A stretch of DNA of 64,000 nt, taken from assembly GCA_005656395.1 (NCBI GenBank), contig SRSI01000079.1:186001-250000 (forward strand), read 5' to 3'. This stretch comes from Strongyloides papillosus (Eukaryota > Nematoda > Chromadorea > Rhabditida > Strongyloididae). The notes beneath the pieces are model-generated. The model did not search any database. It saw nothing but the letters and a program-made list of their open reading frames with translations, and was not told the origin of the DNA. The translations under genes and the position numbers were made by a program. Of the stretch, positions 12,916 through 22,693 are shown one piece after another (the first letter of the stretch is position 1; every line of letters begins with the position of its first letter).

Positions 12916-13753
12916 TTATAGAACTTTTAAATTGCAAAATTTATTACTAATAATATAACGTAAAATACATAGGTAAATTTTGTACTGTAAAAATTTTTGC
13001 TTTGTATCTTAACTATATCACTAAGAATTTAGTTTCCTCAAAATATGGTGATTTAACTATTTAATCAAGCATAGAAAAAATATAAAAAAAATGCAATGGC
13101 ATTTTAAATAGATTTGAATAACTGTCACATTTTCAAGAATTTTTAAACATAATATGACTATAACATTTCTTTTTTTTAAATTACACATTTAGCCATTAGG
13201 TTTTTATGTTTAGTATAAATATTTCAAGAAGAAATAGAAAAATACCGTAATTTTCAAAGAAAAATGAGAAATTTCTTTTTGATCCTTAATTTTTATGTAT
13301 TCATTTTTTTATAAAAAAGTGTACTTCACTTGATTAAAAGAGGTTTCATCAAAATATAATCTTTAATTGGCTCCCAAATGTCTTACTGAAGATGTTGATT
13401 TTAGTTTAGATCCATGTGAGAATTTTTTAAACTTTTTCTGTGGTAAACGAATTGAAGTTAAGAAAATGGAGAGTATAAATAAAAAAAATTCCTCTTATTC
13501 GAATAGTAACACAAAGTTTCAAAAATTTCTCAACGGTAATATCTGTTTTTGTCTTTTATCACTTGTTTTCAGATTCCTTGTCCGCAAAATATGATGATGT
13601 ATCAGATGCAATTGAAACTATTAGTAATTTAAAAAAAGGTACTATATCACATTAAGTTAAAATAAACTTTTTTAAGCAAAATTTCGGTAATTTGGATTAT
13701 ATGCAATAAGTTCATTATATATATTCAAAAACAAAATTGATAGTGATTGAACA
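12916..13753 (+). pseudogene. truncated M13 (neprilysin-like) gene copy with its upstream region
   Basis: This stretch matches 40,046-40,910, the promoter, signal-peptide exon, first intron and start of exon 2 of the intact M13 gene. Shared landmarks include the upstream TTATTACTAATAATATAA block, the signal sequence start at 13,264, the LDPCENF motif near 13,410, the intron start GGTAATATCTG and the later TTTGGATTATATGCAATAAG block. The signal exon carries an in-frame TAA shortly after the hydrophobic core. Exon 2 is interrupted by unrelated bases after GGTACTATATC and stops at 13,753, where another repeat begins. Zinc-binding regions are absent. It is therefore a dead 5' fragment from a segmental duplication that included regulatory DNA. 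Confidence 0.8.
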
Positions 13754-13754
13754 G

Positions 13755-13985
13755 GGTAAGGGGCATTCTCTTGTCTATAGGTATGCGAGGTGCCTTTTTT
13801 AAAAAAATACAAAATATAGGTAAGCGAAAAAGGATATATTTATTTTTACAAACTTATTTTTGATTAATTCATTGAATTCACTTGACATACAAATATCTAC
13901 TTCACAGCGGCCCCTACTCTAACTAAATTTAAAAAGAGACGGCGGAAATTAGCTTGCTTATGGTTACCCATAGACAAGCCAATGT
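13755..13985 (-). repeat. diverged foldback-element core
   Basis: Read on the minus strand, this segment resembles the middle of the foldback element at 38.8-39.6 kb (about 39,100-39,340). Shared blocks include AAGCGAAAAAG, AGAGACG-TGGAAA and the TTGTC-ATGGTTACC-like motif. No tandem-repeat arms are present. It directly abuts the truncation point of the M13 pseudogene. Confidence 0.5.
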
Positions 13986-14460
13986 CTACCATCTCAAATC
14001 ATTATCAATATCAGCATCTACCACCTTCAAGTCATCTGAACCATCAACAACATTAGTAGAAAATTTTGATATTAAGAAGAAGGAAATAAATAAAGAAGTA
14101 AAAAGAGACGATGATTTTTACAACAGTTATTATCTTTGAGAGGTTGCTAAAAAAGAAGCTAAAAAATCGGTAAAAAAATCTTTTGATTTTACCTTTTACC
14201 ATCGTTTATTAAAGAAAAAAATAAGAAATAGAAAAAAGGCAATGTATCTGATTTACAAATTAATTAAAGGAAAATCTTTTGATCTTCCAATAATTAGAAA
14301 AAGAAATCCACTGTATGATGGTTTTAAGGGATTAGTAAAGAGATTTTATGTTGTTAAAACATCCTATGATACCATGAATCAATTCATTAGTTTTAAGGAA
14401 ATAGTTGATTATTACTACGATAGAATTGAAAAAGTTAAACAATGTAACAACTTTTTATAA
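13986..14460 (+). pseudogene. decayed ORF of unknown, lysine-rich protein
   Basis: One frame stays open from about 13,954 to the TAA at 14,458-14,460 except for a single TGA near 14,137. The encoded sequence is Lys/Ser-rich, then KKEAKKSVKKSFDFTFYHR and a better-structured tail ending in KVKQCNNFL. It resembles no family that I recognise. The long single-lesion frame in such AT-rich DNA suggests a recently broken exon. No start codon or signal peptide can be assigned because the 5' side runs into a repeat. Confidence 0.35.
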
Positions 14461-14802
14461 AAAAAATAATTTATTGGTTTTATTATATTGCGTATAAAAC
14501 AATAATGTGTTAGTATTATGAACAATAAGTAATTAATTGGCTGTCCCTTTCCTGTAATAAAAACTGATAATTATGTATATATTTTGAATATTAAATAAAT
14601 AATATAGACTATTGTAAAAATATAGATATTTATTTTATTAGACAATAAATTAATGACTTTTTAATTCTTTCTATCCTTTTTAATGACTGTTTTCATATAA
14701 TTTGTAAATTAAAAAAATTTGAATAAAATTTATTCAAATTTACTAATTGAATAAATTTATAAATTCAACTATTTTTCTGTTTCAAATCATTTTTATTGCG
14801 TT
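14461..14802. promoter_or_regulatory. upstream region of the orphan membrane-protein gene
   Basis: AT-rich with no ORF. It contains a short inverted TTGAATAAA/TTTATTCAA pair near 14,718-14,757. It presumably holds the promoter of the next gene. Confidence 0.3.
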
Positions 14803-17145
14803 ATGGAGTTACCATTGTGGAATATTATTTTAATATTCCTTCAACTACATCAATTTTTCGTTAGTCTATATGGAAATAACGACGGGTACAAATGTTTAGA
14901 AAATTTAGGAAATCTGTCCCGGATTGAAGTAGGAATTGGTATCTACAAAAATGGAAGTCATCCTATCACCAATAATCGTTACTATCCGCATGTTGAAAAC
15001 GACTCTTATAAAGATTATAAATATAATGGAAAAACACTAGAGGAAGTGCTTAATGCTAAGAAAGTTTACATTATTGAAATTGATATTAGCAAATTTGATT
15101 ACGGAGATTTTGAAGATGACAAAAAAATCATTTTAATGTTTTGCCCTACTAAATACTATCAGACAATTAATAGCTCTCTCATTTCTGAATATGAAAAAAG
15201 AAGTTTGTTTCTACGTTATGACAAACCTAGAACATGTTCATTAAAGATTTGTGAAATAGGAATCTATTATAGACCTTATACCTATAATACTCTAGATAAA
15301 ATATTAAATTCCAACGAAAAAGATGTATTTTATGTGGTAATTAATAACAAAGTGAGAGAACAAGATATTAAATTTGGTACATATGTATATGATAATCATA
15401 GGTATCCATTGATACCATGTCCTTATACAAATTGGATTCCAAATATTAATTTAACGAAGTTTATTCCATCCAAGTATGTTATGGAGAATGGTATTCAGTT
15501 TCCTGATGAATATAATGATCGTCATGTATTTGTTCCTGTAATTCCTTCATCAAATGATAATATAACTCTTTATTGTGGAAAAATTTACCAACCCAATTTT
15601 AAGGAAATTAATGTTGGTGTTAAGTTAAAATTTGGTAGTCAAAGTACTAGTTATGACAAGATTGAAACTACTAGAACCGGAGTTAAATGTTTAAATGAAG
15701 AAATTAATCCTATTAATCATTATTCTTTCTCCTATACACCAGATAATATAAATTACGATGGAAATAGCAGAGAAATTAAAAAATTTAATCCTGAAAAAGA
15801 TAACATTTATTCTGGCCAAATAATCATAGTCTATGAGAAAGCTACAGTAAGATTGACTATAAGTGATTATACGAGTAATGGAGAATTAACTGATAAGTTC
15901 TTTGATAAACAAAAGAAAGTAGAACCAATGTGTAATGGAATAGTTTCTGACAAAGAAGCGACATTACACCTAAAAATTAATGGTAAAATATTTAATTATA
16001 ATAAAACAGCTAGTGGGATAAAGTTAGTAAAAATTAGTACAGAATTGTATGAAAATAAAATACTACATGTTGGATGTCATGCTGTTGTAGATGATAATAG
16101 TGGTAAAATATATGAGGACTTTTATTTAAAAAGATATAAATTTGTACTTTTTAAAGGAAAGTTGTCCAACTTTAGCAGTTCAAATAAATTGGATAAAATA
16201 AATATCTCTTCAACAATGAATCAAAAAAATATTTATGGATATTATAGTTGTAGAATGGATAAAAATAAAAATAGCAGTAAGATAAAAGAATCAGAATTTG
16301 TTTTACTACCAGAGAAGCAAGTTATTTGGACCGAACCTGTTACAAGTATTTCAAAAACAAATAATTTATTTTTTTGTTTTAATAATTATATGGAAATAGG
16401 AGTACTATCTGTGATAAGAATAGAATTACCTACAGGGAGTGAATTAAACAATTTGGACAATCCATCAGCTTTTACTGCGAATGAAAGTTTAATTATTTTT
16501 GATGATTATAATGATTATGGTAATGGTGTTATGAAATTATTTTGTGAATACAAAGCTTTTAATGAACCTTTCATATTATTGAAGAGAAAATTTAAACCTG
16601 AAGACGTGGTTTTAGCAGAAAGTACTACTAATGGTAATCTAACTCGTCGCTCAAATAGCACTATAAATGGTAATTCAAATGGTACTCCAAATAGCACTAT
16701 AAATGGTAACTCAAATGTTACTCCAAATGGCACTATAAATAGAAAATCCAATAGCACTTCAAATGGTGGATTATCTACTGCATTGATTGTTACAATTATA
16801 GCTGTATCTTTAATTGTAATAACAGTAATCATAGCCGTCGCTATTATTATCTGCTTGAAATTAAAAAATAAGAAGAAAAAGAAGGGTAATGATAGCTTTA
16901 GTAGCATTGACATCAGTAATAGCAATAGTGAAAGCAGTTTATCATCGGCTTCAAAAACAACATCACAATCTGTTTCCAATTTTCTAAAAACAAAAAATAG
17001 CCGTTCAAAATTTAAAGTACCAATTGTATTAGGAAGTCTATCAGATCCATCAATGTCCATGAGTACTTCAAAATCAAATGCATTATCCAAAACCCCAATG
17101 AGCAAAGTTGTATCAAATGAAAGGAGAGCTTCGAAGACAAAATAA
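14803..17145 (+). CDS. orphan type I membrane protein, 780 residues
   Basis: A single intronless ORF. Residues 1-23 form a signal peptide (MELPLWNIILIFLQ...). A large ectodomain of about 580 residues is rich in Asn, Tyr and Lys, with scattered cysteines and many N-glycosylation sequons. It may be built of degenerate modules of roughly 120-150 residues, each ending near a cysteine (CPTKYY, CPYTNW, CNGIV, CHAVV, CRMD). A stalk of 12-residue Asn/Ser/Thr repeats (about 610-655) is followed by one transmembrane helix (ALIVTIIAVSLIVITVIIAV, about 660-687), a KNKKKKK stop-transfer and a Ser/Thr-rich cytoplasmic tail of about 90 residues. I recognise no domain. A glycosylated surface receptor or adhesion protein is the simplest reading. 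No introns are seen, unlike most neighbours. Confidence 0.88.
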   Translation: MELPLWNIILIFLQLHQFFVSLYGNNDGYKCLENLGNLSRIEVGIGIYKNGSHPITNNRYYPHVENDSYKDYKYNGKTLEEVLNAKKVYIIEIDISKFDYGDFEDDKKIILMFCPTKYYQTINSSLISEYEKRSLFLRYDKPRTCSLKICEIGIYYRPYTYNTLDKILNSNEKDVFYVVINNKVREQDIKFGTYVYDNHRYPLIPCPYTNWIPNINLTKFIPSKYVMENGIQFPDEYNDRHVFVPVIPSSNDNITLYCGKIYQPNFKEINVGVKLKFGSQSTSYDKIETTRTGVKCLNEEINPINHYSFSYTPDNINYDGNSREIKKFNPEKDNIYSGQIIIVYEKATVRLTISDYTSNGELTDKFFDKQKKVEPMCNGIVSDKEATLHLKINGKIFNYNKTASGIKLVKISTELYENKILHVGCHAVVDDNSGKIYEDFYLKRYKFVLFKGKLSNFSSSNKLDKINISSTMNQKNIYGYYSCRMDKNKNSSKIKESEFVLLPEKQVIWTEPVTSISKTNNLFFCFNNYMEIGVLSVIRIELPTGSELNNLDNPSAFTANESLIIFDDYNDYGNGVMKLFCEYKAFNEPFILLKRKFKPEDVVLAESTTNGNLTRRSNSTINGNSNGTPNSTINGNSNVTPNGTINRKSNSTSNGGLSTALIVTIIAVSLIVITVIIAVAIIICLKLKNKKKKKGNDSFSSIDISNSNSESSLSSASKTTSQSVSNFLKTKNSRSKFKVPIVLGSLSDPSMSMSTSKSNALSKTPMSKVVSNERRASKTK
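16636..16770 (+). repeat. 36-bp in-frame tandem repeat (glycosylated stalk)
   Basis: About three to four imperfect 36-bp copies encode the 12-residue unit STINGNSNGTPN and variants. Each unit carries N-x-S/T sequons, so the region is a likely heavily glycosylated spacer next to the membrane. Confidence 0.8.
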
Positions 17146-18226
17146 GATCTACTTTATAAATCATGAAAGTGTTTAATCGGGAAAATTATAATATATATTT
17201 AAAATTTTTAAAATAATAACTAAACATTATGTTCATTTTTATGTCTAAAAAATTTTTAAATATGTTATTGAAGTAAAGTAGTGGTGAATTATCTTTTATT
17301 TGTTTTTTATTTTTATATTTCTTTTTTACTTACACAAATTTTGATATTTTTAGAGTTTTCGAAGATTTCAATATACTTTTACAGCTATATTCAATTTATC
17401 AGATGTAAAAGAAAGATGATTAATTTTGATACTTATATTATCACTCCATCTATCATAGAAATCGTGTCTTCTCAAGCATCTAGATAACTTTTTAAGTTAA
17501 ACCAAGGTTTCAACATCTGTTTTTTAAGTCAATTACATTTTGTTTTTTTTTAGAAATTAAAATACTTTTCTCTGTGAATTCATATAACATTAAATGGAGT
17601 ACCTTATTTTGGTAAAATTTTTATAAATATTATATTATTTGAATATTAATTTCAAATCATTATTAATGCCGTATGTGAATTTTGATAAATTTAATATGAA
17701 ATATTGTTCAATATAACATATAATTTTTTCTACCAATATGATAAATCAACTAGAATTAACATTTTTTGACTATAGAGTAATCATTATTTAATACGTAATA
17801 ATTTCTTCTTGTAGTTATCAATGATATTTAAATGATTGAGATGGCGCCATTTTTATAATATATGTGGTGATAATATAAGATCATATATTTCTTTTCCTCA
17901 TTACATGGATGCATTTATTGAATATATTTATAACAGTATATAAAAATATTTAATAACTGAATATTTATATATAAAGCAGATTTAAATACCTTTACATTTT
18001 TCTACTACAATTATATCTCACCCTTGTACTTGTAAATTTTTATTAATTGTCAAAAAAATATAAATTTGAAAAATTTATACAAACCTATATTGGATATAAA
18101 AAATATTTTAAAGCATTTGTCTCAGTCTCAATATCAATAAACGACATCATATTTATACTTTGAATATTTATTTTCTTGTTTCTCATTTCTTCTACTGTAT
18201 CTATTTGTATCTTGTGAAAAAATTTG
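17146..18226. other. intergenic, convergent 3' regions
   Basis: About 1.1 kb of AT-rich DNA between two converging genes. Small ORFs lack ATG starts or coding character. Nothing else is seen. Confidence 0.4.
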
Positions 18227-19681
18227 TCAACACCTTGCAGATCTACCAGCACATAGTTTCCTTATGAAAACTGGAATATCTGTATATTCAACTTGTAGAT
18301 TAACAAAGTCAGCATTTTCACTTATGTCATCCTTTTTTACGTAACCAATATCTTTAGACATCCACCATGAATCAACGACAGTATTTGTTCCTGTAGCTTG
18401 AGTATCTATTTGTTCAAAATATAAATGTGTCATATTTTTTATATGCATTACAGTGTAACCATATTTATTTAATCTAAAAAATTCCTTAAAAAAATGAATT
18501 ATTACTATACCTTTTCGCACTAAATGGCGAGGGATTACCAAATGCAGCTTGGTAAGAATGGCAACCAGCACTTCCAGTAATAATATAGGTTGTAGCTTTA
18601 GCATTATGATAAGGATCAGGGTCTGTATTATATAGTTTTCTATCGTAAACAGGGAACATTCTTTCGTATGAATGTTCATGACCAGACCAATTAACATCAA
18701 CTCCATATTTTCCATATAATGGTTCCAAACCTGGCATATTAAGATATCCAGTTCTTATAACACGATTTTCAAATGCATCACATTCCATTGAATTTTCATT
18801 AGAACAGTAAAATGGTCTATGTTGGTATGTCATTAACCATGGTCTATTATTTCTATTTTCATTAGCCTTCTGTAACTCTTTTTCTAACCACGAATATTGA
18901 TCAAGAACTGGTTGGATTCCAAAATCATAGAAAAATCCATAAAATTCTGTTGAAACACCAACAAATTGTATTGAGCCAACACCAAACGAATAATACTGAT
19001 TTTTTCCATCACCATTTGTAGGCATATTAAATCTCCTTTCATAGTTTTCAAAATTTTTTGCCTCCCAATCATATTCATGATTACCCGCTATCACCATATA
19101 TGGTATGGATGATATAAGTGGCTCCATCAACTCCATATACTCATCACCAAGTCTACCATCATTTGTATGGAGATCATAAGCTAAATCACCAACATGGACA
19201 ATCATATCAAAATCTCCACGAAGGCCAGCTATTTGCAATGGCATCAATGAGACATCATTTACAATACCCAAATCTCCAAACATACAAATTCTTAATAGTA
19301 TATTATTACCTTTTGGGAATGTTTTAAAAGTAAAAGTTTTACTCAAATTTCCCTGACTACCAACGGCATAATAATATATTGTCATAATCCAAGTTTGATG
19401 CTGTTGCACGTTACTTGTATCTTACAATGTCATGATAAATAAATATAGAATAACTTCCTGTCACAGTATTTGTTAATGAATTTGGATTTTTTTCCATATT
19501 TAACAATTGGTACACTTGACTGGGAAAGACTATCAAATTTAATGTAAGCATATACCAATGATTGTGGATCATTATTTAAAGTTAAATGGAAATGTATTAG
19601 AGCAATATCAGCTATCAAAGTAATAGCAGGAAAAATAAAAATCAAAGAAAAAAAGAAGAAAGTATTACTACATTTTTTCAT
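18227..19681 (-). pseudogene. purple acid phosphatase, damaged near the N-terminus
   Basis: The catalytic part (19,409 to 18,227, with a 37-bp intron at 18,474-18,510) is intact and has all the metal-binding motifs of purple acid phosphatases: GDLG (about 19,270), GDLAYD (about 19,180), GNHEYD (about 19,078), YQHRP (about 18,820) and GHEHSYER (about 18,670). The upstream part encodes a signal peptide from ATG 19,681 and the family's beta-sandwich domain up to IVKYGK. Between them the frame breaks. A seven-A run (19,487-19,493) shifts frame, an in-frame TAA occurs at 19,411-19,413 and a second shift is needed near 19,370-19,382. Alternatively, a 25-bp GTAAGA...CAACAG intron would hide the last two lesions, but it is too short and would delete conserved residues. 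Either a young pseudogene or a sequence error in part. Confidence 0.75.
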
Positions 19682-19943
19682 TGTTGCAAATTTTAAAATA
19701 TAAAACTATGTAGACAGAGACAGATTAAATATACCTAAGATATTATCATAATTTATGATAAGAAATTGATGGATTATTGTACCAATCATTAGTATTATTA
19801 ATATATAATACTATAAATGAAATCACAGGAATAAACAAATAATTTGATTTGGCTTTAGTGATACATTGATAGAATACATGATTATGTGAAAAAAATTTAT
19901 TAACCAATGGAGTTGATTATATGAATTAAATAATGTCTTATGA
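19682..19943. other. intergenic spacer
   Basis: Short AT-rich spacer upstream of the phosphatase and downstream of the small gene at 19,944-20,124. Nothing else is seen. Confidence 0.35.
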
Positions 19944-20124
19944 TTAAGGATTGCTGTAATATTCTGTGTCTCCATCATCTTCAGATTTGCGAATTGTTTT
20001 ATCAATTTTGGCTAATATTTCCTTGTTTTCTTTCATCAAATACTTCACCCATCTTTTCCAAAACATCTAATTCATTATTTACTTTCTTGTAAAGTTTTAA
20101 ATAACGGTCATCAATGAACGACAT
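19944..20124 (-). CDS. small charged coiled-coil protein, 47 codons
   Basis: ATG at 20,124 starts a clear coding stretch, MSFIDDRYLKLYKKVNNELD and onward. A 37-bp intron (20,012-20,048, GTGAAG...ATTAG) joins in frame to a second exon ending TEYYSNP and TAA at 19,944-19,946. The product is acidic/lysine-rich, predicted helical, and has no signal peptide. The GTGAAG donor is not ideal. The intron itself also looks codon-like in another frame, so an alternative is a frameshifted slightly longer protein. I do not recognise the family. Confidence 0.4.
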
Positions 20125-20239
20125 TTTTATTTTTTTGTGAATTATTTTGTTTAATTGTCATTCTAATAAAAATGGTCTTAGTAAATCAAAATTTTGACGT
20201 CAAAAATTACTTTTACCGTCTTTATTTGGTAATTCGTAT

Positions 20240-21692
20240 ATAATAAAAAGAAATAAGAAAAAAAAATTTGTCTCTCTCATAATTCTCTTCAAATTTAACC
20301 GATTTTAATGGGTAGATAGCCAAAAGATGTGTTTTTTTCTAACTTAGGGGAAAAAATAGGTCTCAAATGTTTTGGACCATAATTGGTCAAATTATCTTCA
20401 AAAAACACTGTTTTTTTTGCCTTTTTTAGCATAGTTTTGTACAAGGAATAGCGTTATTTTAAAATATATAAAATACAATCGTTTATATATCATTTGAAAG
20501 GTCTAATTCCAGAATAGTGCGAAAACAAAATACTATGGAATTGTATTAAAAATTGGCCGAGTTATGGTCCAAAGAGTGGTGACTATTTTAAAAAAAGATT
20601 TAAAAGTTAAATAGCTATAATCTAGTCATAACTTGATGAAATAAAATAGTATCTGTTATATAAATCTAAGTCTAACTTAAAAAATAAGAGTCTAACAAAG
20701 TTTATATCTCAACTTCAAAGAAGTTATTTTAACTTGAATGTCAACGTTTTTGCTTTTTTCGATTTTTTTTTGTAAAAACCAATTATGTTCCAGACATAAG
20801 CCTTTAAAAACTTGATCATTTTTATGGTTAAATAGTCATTTGATGTATTTTTTTCCAACTTAGAGGGAAAAATAAGTCCCGAAACTTTTGGTCAATAACT
20901 GGCCAAATTATTTTATAAAACCCTACTTTTTTAGACACGTTTTTACATAGTTTTGTTCCAGAAATAACTCTTTTCAAAATTAATGAAATTTTATAGTTTA
21001 TGACTGATTTGAAAAGTACAAGTATAGAATAAGGGAAAAAATTAATATTAAAAAGCATAAAAAAATTAGTAAATTTATGGGATAAAATGTGACAACCACT
21101 TTTTTAGTAAAAATTAAATTTTCCTCATGTTATAACTTTATCAGAGTTGTTTAAAGTAAATGAAACTAAATTTAGTACATACATCAAAAAATGGTATAAA
21201 ATATAAAAACTATAACGAAGTTTGTAGATTAAAAGCGACAGAAGTTATTTTTAGTATTAATTTTTTTATTTTTTCTCATTTATATATTTGTTAAATTAAG
21301 GTAAATACGTAGTTAATAGAAGAATGGCATTAAATGTTCTATACCAATTTCAAAAATATAATTGAAAGTCACTTAAATAGTTAATTGAATGATTCAAGTG
21401 TTCATTTTTATCCACTTTTTAGATATAAATAAAACTGTCTTTGTCAGGTAAATTTTTTACTTAACTAAACAGTTTCAATAAATGTAAAAGTTCTAAAATG
21501 ATTCTTAAATTCAGAAGTATTTGCATACTTAAAAAATGTATTTTCGGTATTTTATTTTTCCAATAAAATTCGATTCAATAGAACAATTATTTGTACACAT
21601 ACTTTGATTAATAATTTAGTAAAAAAATGTTTTTTTAAAAAAGATGCTCTGCGAAGTAGCTCTGATCTGCCGAAGACGGGTTTAAGGCTGGT
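20240..21692 (+). mobile_element. R element copy R1 (about 1.45 kb, non-coding)
   Basis: Matches 45,783-47,241 (R4) end to end, and 22,694-24,140 (R2) and 51,984-53,575 (R5) in reverse. It starts ATAATAAAAAGAAATAAG and ends in a GC-richer terminus (CTGCCGAAGACGGGTTTAAG then GCTGGT). The interior is two diverged units of about 500 bp, each with a TGGTCAA-AATTATTT block, a GTTCCAGA/GTACAAGGAATA block and a GTG-TGAC-A block. No ORF of significance is present, so it is non-autonomous. Confidence 0.8.
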
Positions 21693-22118
21693 ATTTATGA
21701 AATATTGTGTTTTTAAGCAATAAATTTGAATAAAAAAGGCAAACATGATTTGCAAATAAAAAAAACAAGAATGATAAAAAATTTGTTTCTTTAAACATAG
21801 TTAATAATTTAAATGACATAAAATGTCTATAAAATATTTGTAGAATAAGTTTACGAATTTAACAAAATTGTTTGACTATTAATATTACATTTGACTTCTT
21901 TGTTACCATGCTGATTTTAATAAATAACTATGCTTGTTGTATCATATTGAGTAGCAAACTATCACAATATGTTGCAGAAATTTTTTTACTAAGAACATTT
22001 TAAATAAGAAAGAATTTATGAATGAAAAAGTTATATTTGAATAATAAAAAAGGTTATTTTAAACAGTAAATATTTGTTAAAAAGCAGAGAATCAAAATTT
22101 TTTTTAAAAAATAAATAG

Positions 22119-22136
22119 TATAAAATTCATATAAAA
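22119..22136 (+). promoter_or_regulatory. TATA-box region of small secreted gene 1
   Basis: Two TATAAAA boxes (22,119 and 22,130) lie 54 and 43 bp before the ATG. The surrounding AAATAG-ATAAAAT-ATATAAAA block is conserved before the paralogue at 24,633, which supports a shared core promoter. Confidence 0.55.
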
Positions 22137-22172
22137 ATAAAAGATTTTCAATCATTTAACATCAAGTAAGAG

Positions 22173-22566
22173 ATGAATTTCCAAGGCGTTCTTATTCTTT
22201 TGGTAACTATTGTATCTATTACGTTAGAATATAAAGTTGATTGTCCTAATAATGGTAATAAATGTTCAATTTGTATGACTCCACAAGAATCAGCTTATAA
22301 AACCGTATTTTTAACCACGATTCCTGAAAAAGTTTTAGAATTAGGTCTTGATATCGACAGTTATGATAATGATGAGTACGCTTATAATTTTGTAAATCAA
22401 CAAATTAAAAATAATGTCGATCAAAAAACGATGGTAAGTAATTTTAACATCTTAATAATTGTCTTTCTAGCAACAATTTGTTGAAAAGTTAGGACAATAT
22501 GTAAATCCAACAAAGATCACAATCGTTTCTGATTTATCTCAATGTGAAGGAAAATCTTATAATTAA
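22173..22566 (+). CDS. small secreted cysteine-containing protein, paralogue 1
   Basis: Exon 1 (22,173-22,433) and exon 2 (22,471-22,566) are joined across a 37-bp GTAAG...CTAG intron and encode 118 residues. The signal peptide is about residues 1-19 (VLILLVTIVSITLEY). The mature part starts DCPNNGNKCSICMTP and has a helical acidic middle (VLELGLDIDSYDNDEYAYN). A further Cys lies near the end (SQCEGKSYN). The intron position and the pattern LEYxxDCP...C...MTPxEx.Y are shared with the gene at 24,633. It lies between two R elements in opposite orientation. I recognise no family; a secreted effector-like role is only a guess. Confidence 0.8.
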
Positions 22567-22693
22567 TCATTATACAGTATATTAATTTTAAAAATGACTT
22601 TTATCATTAAAAATAAGTTTCTACTCTATTTTTTGAAGATAGAAATATTGTATTTTTATAAAGATACTTTAATTTTATATTTTATTTTAAATA

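Noticed and set aside
16515..17105. 196-codon antisense ORF inside the orphan membrane-protein gene
   Set aside because: Antisense shadow of biased AAT/AGT-rich codons; no independent evidence.
17281..17487. 68-codon ORF downstream of the membrane-protein gene
   Set aside because: Begins with GTG, has low-complexity hydrophobic composition expected of AT-rich DNA, and no splice or promoter signals.
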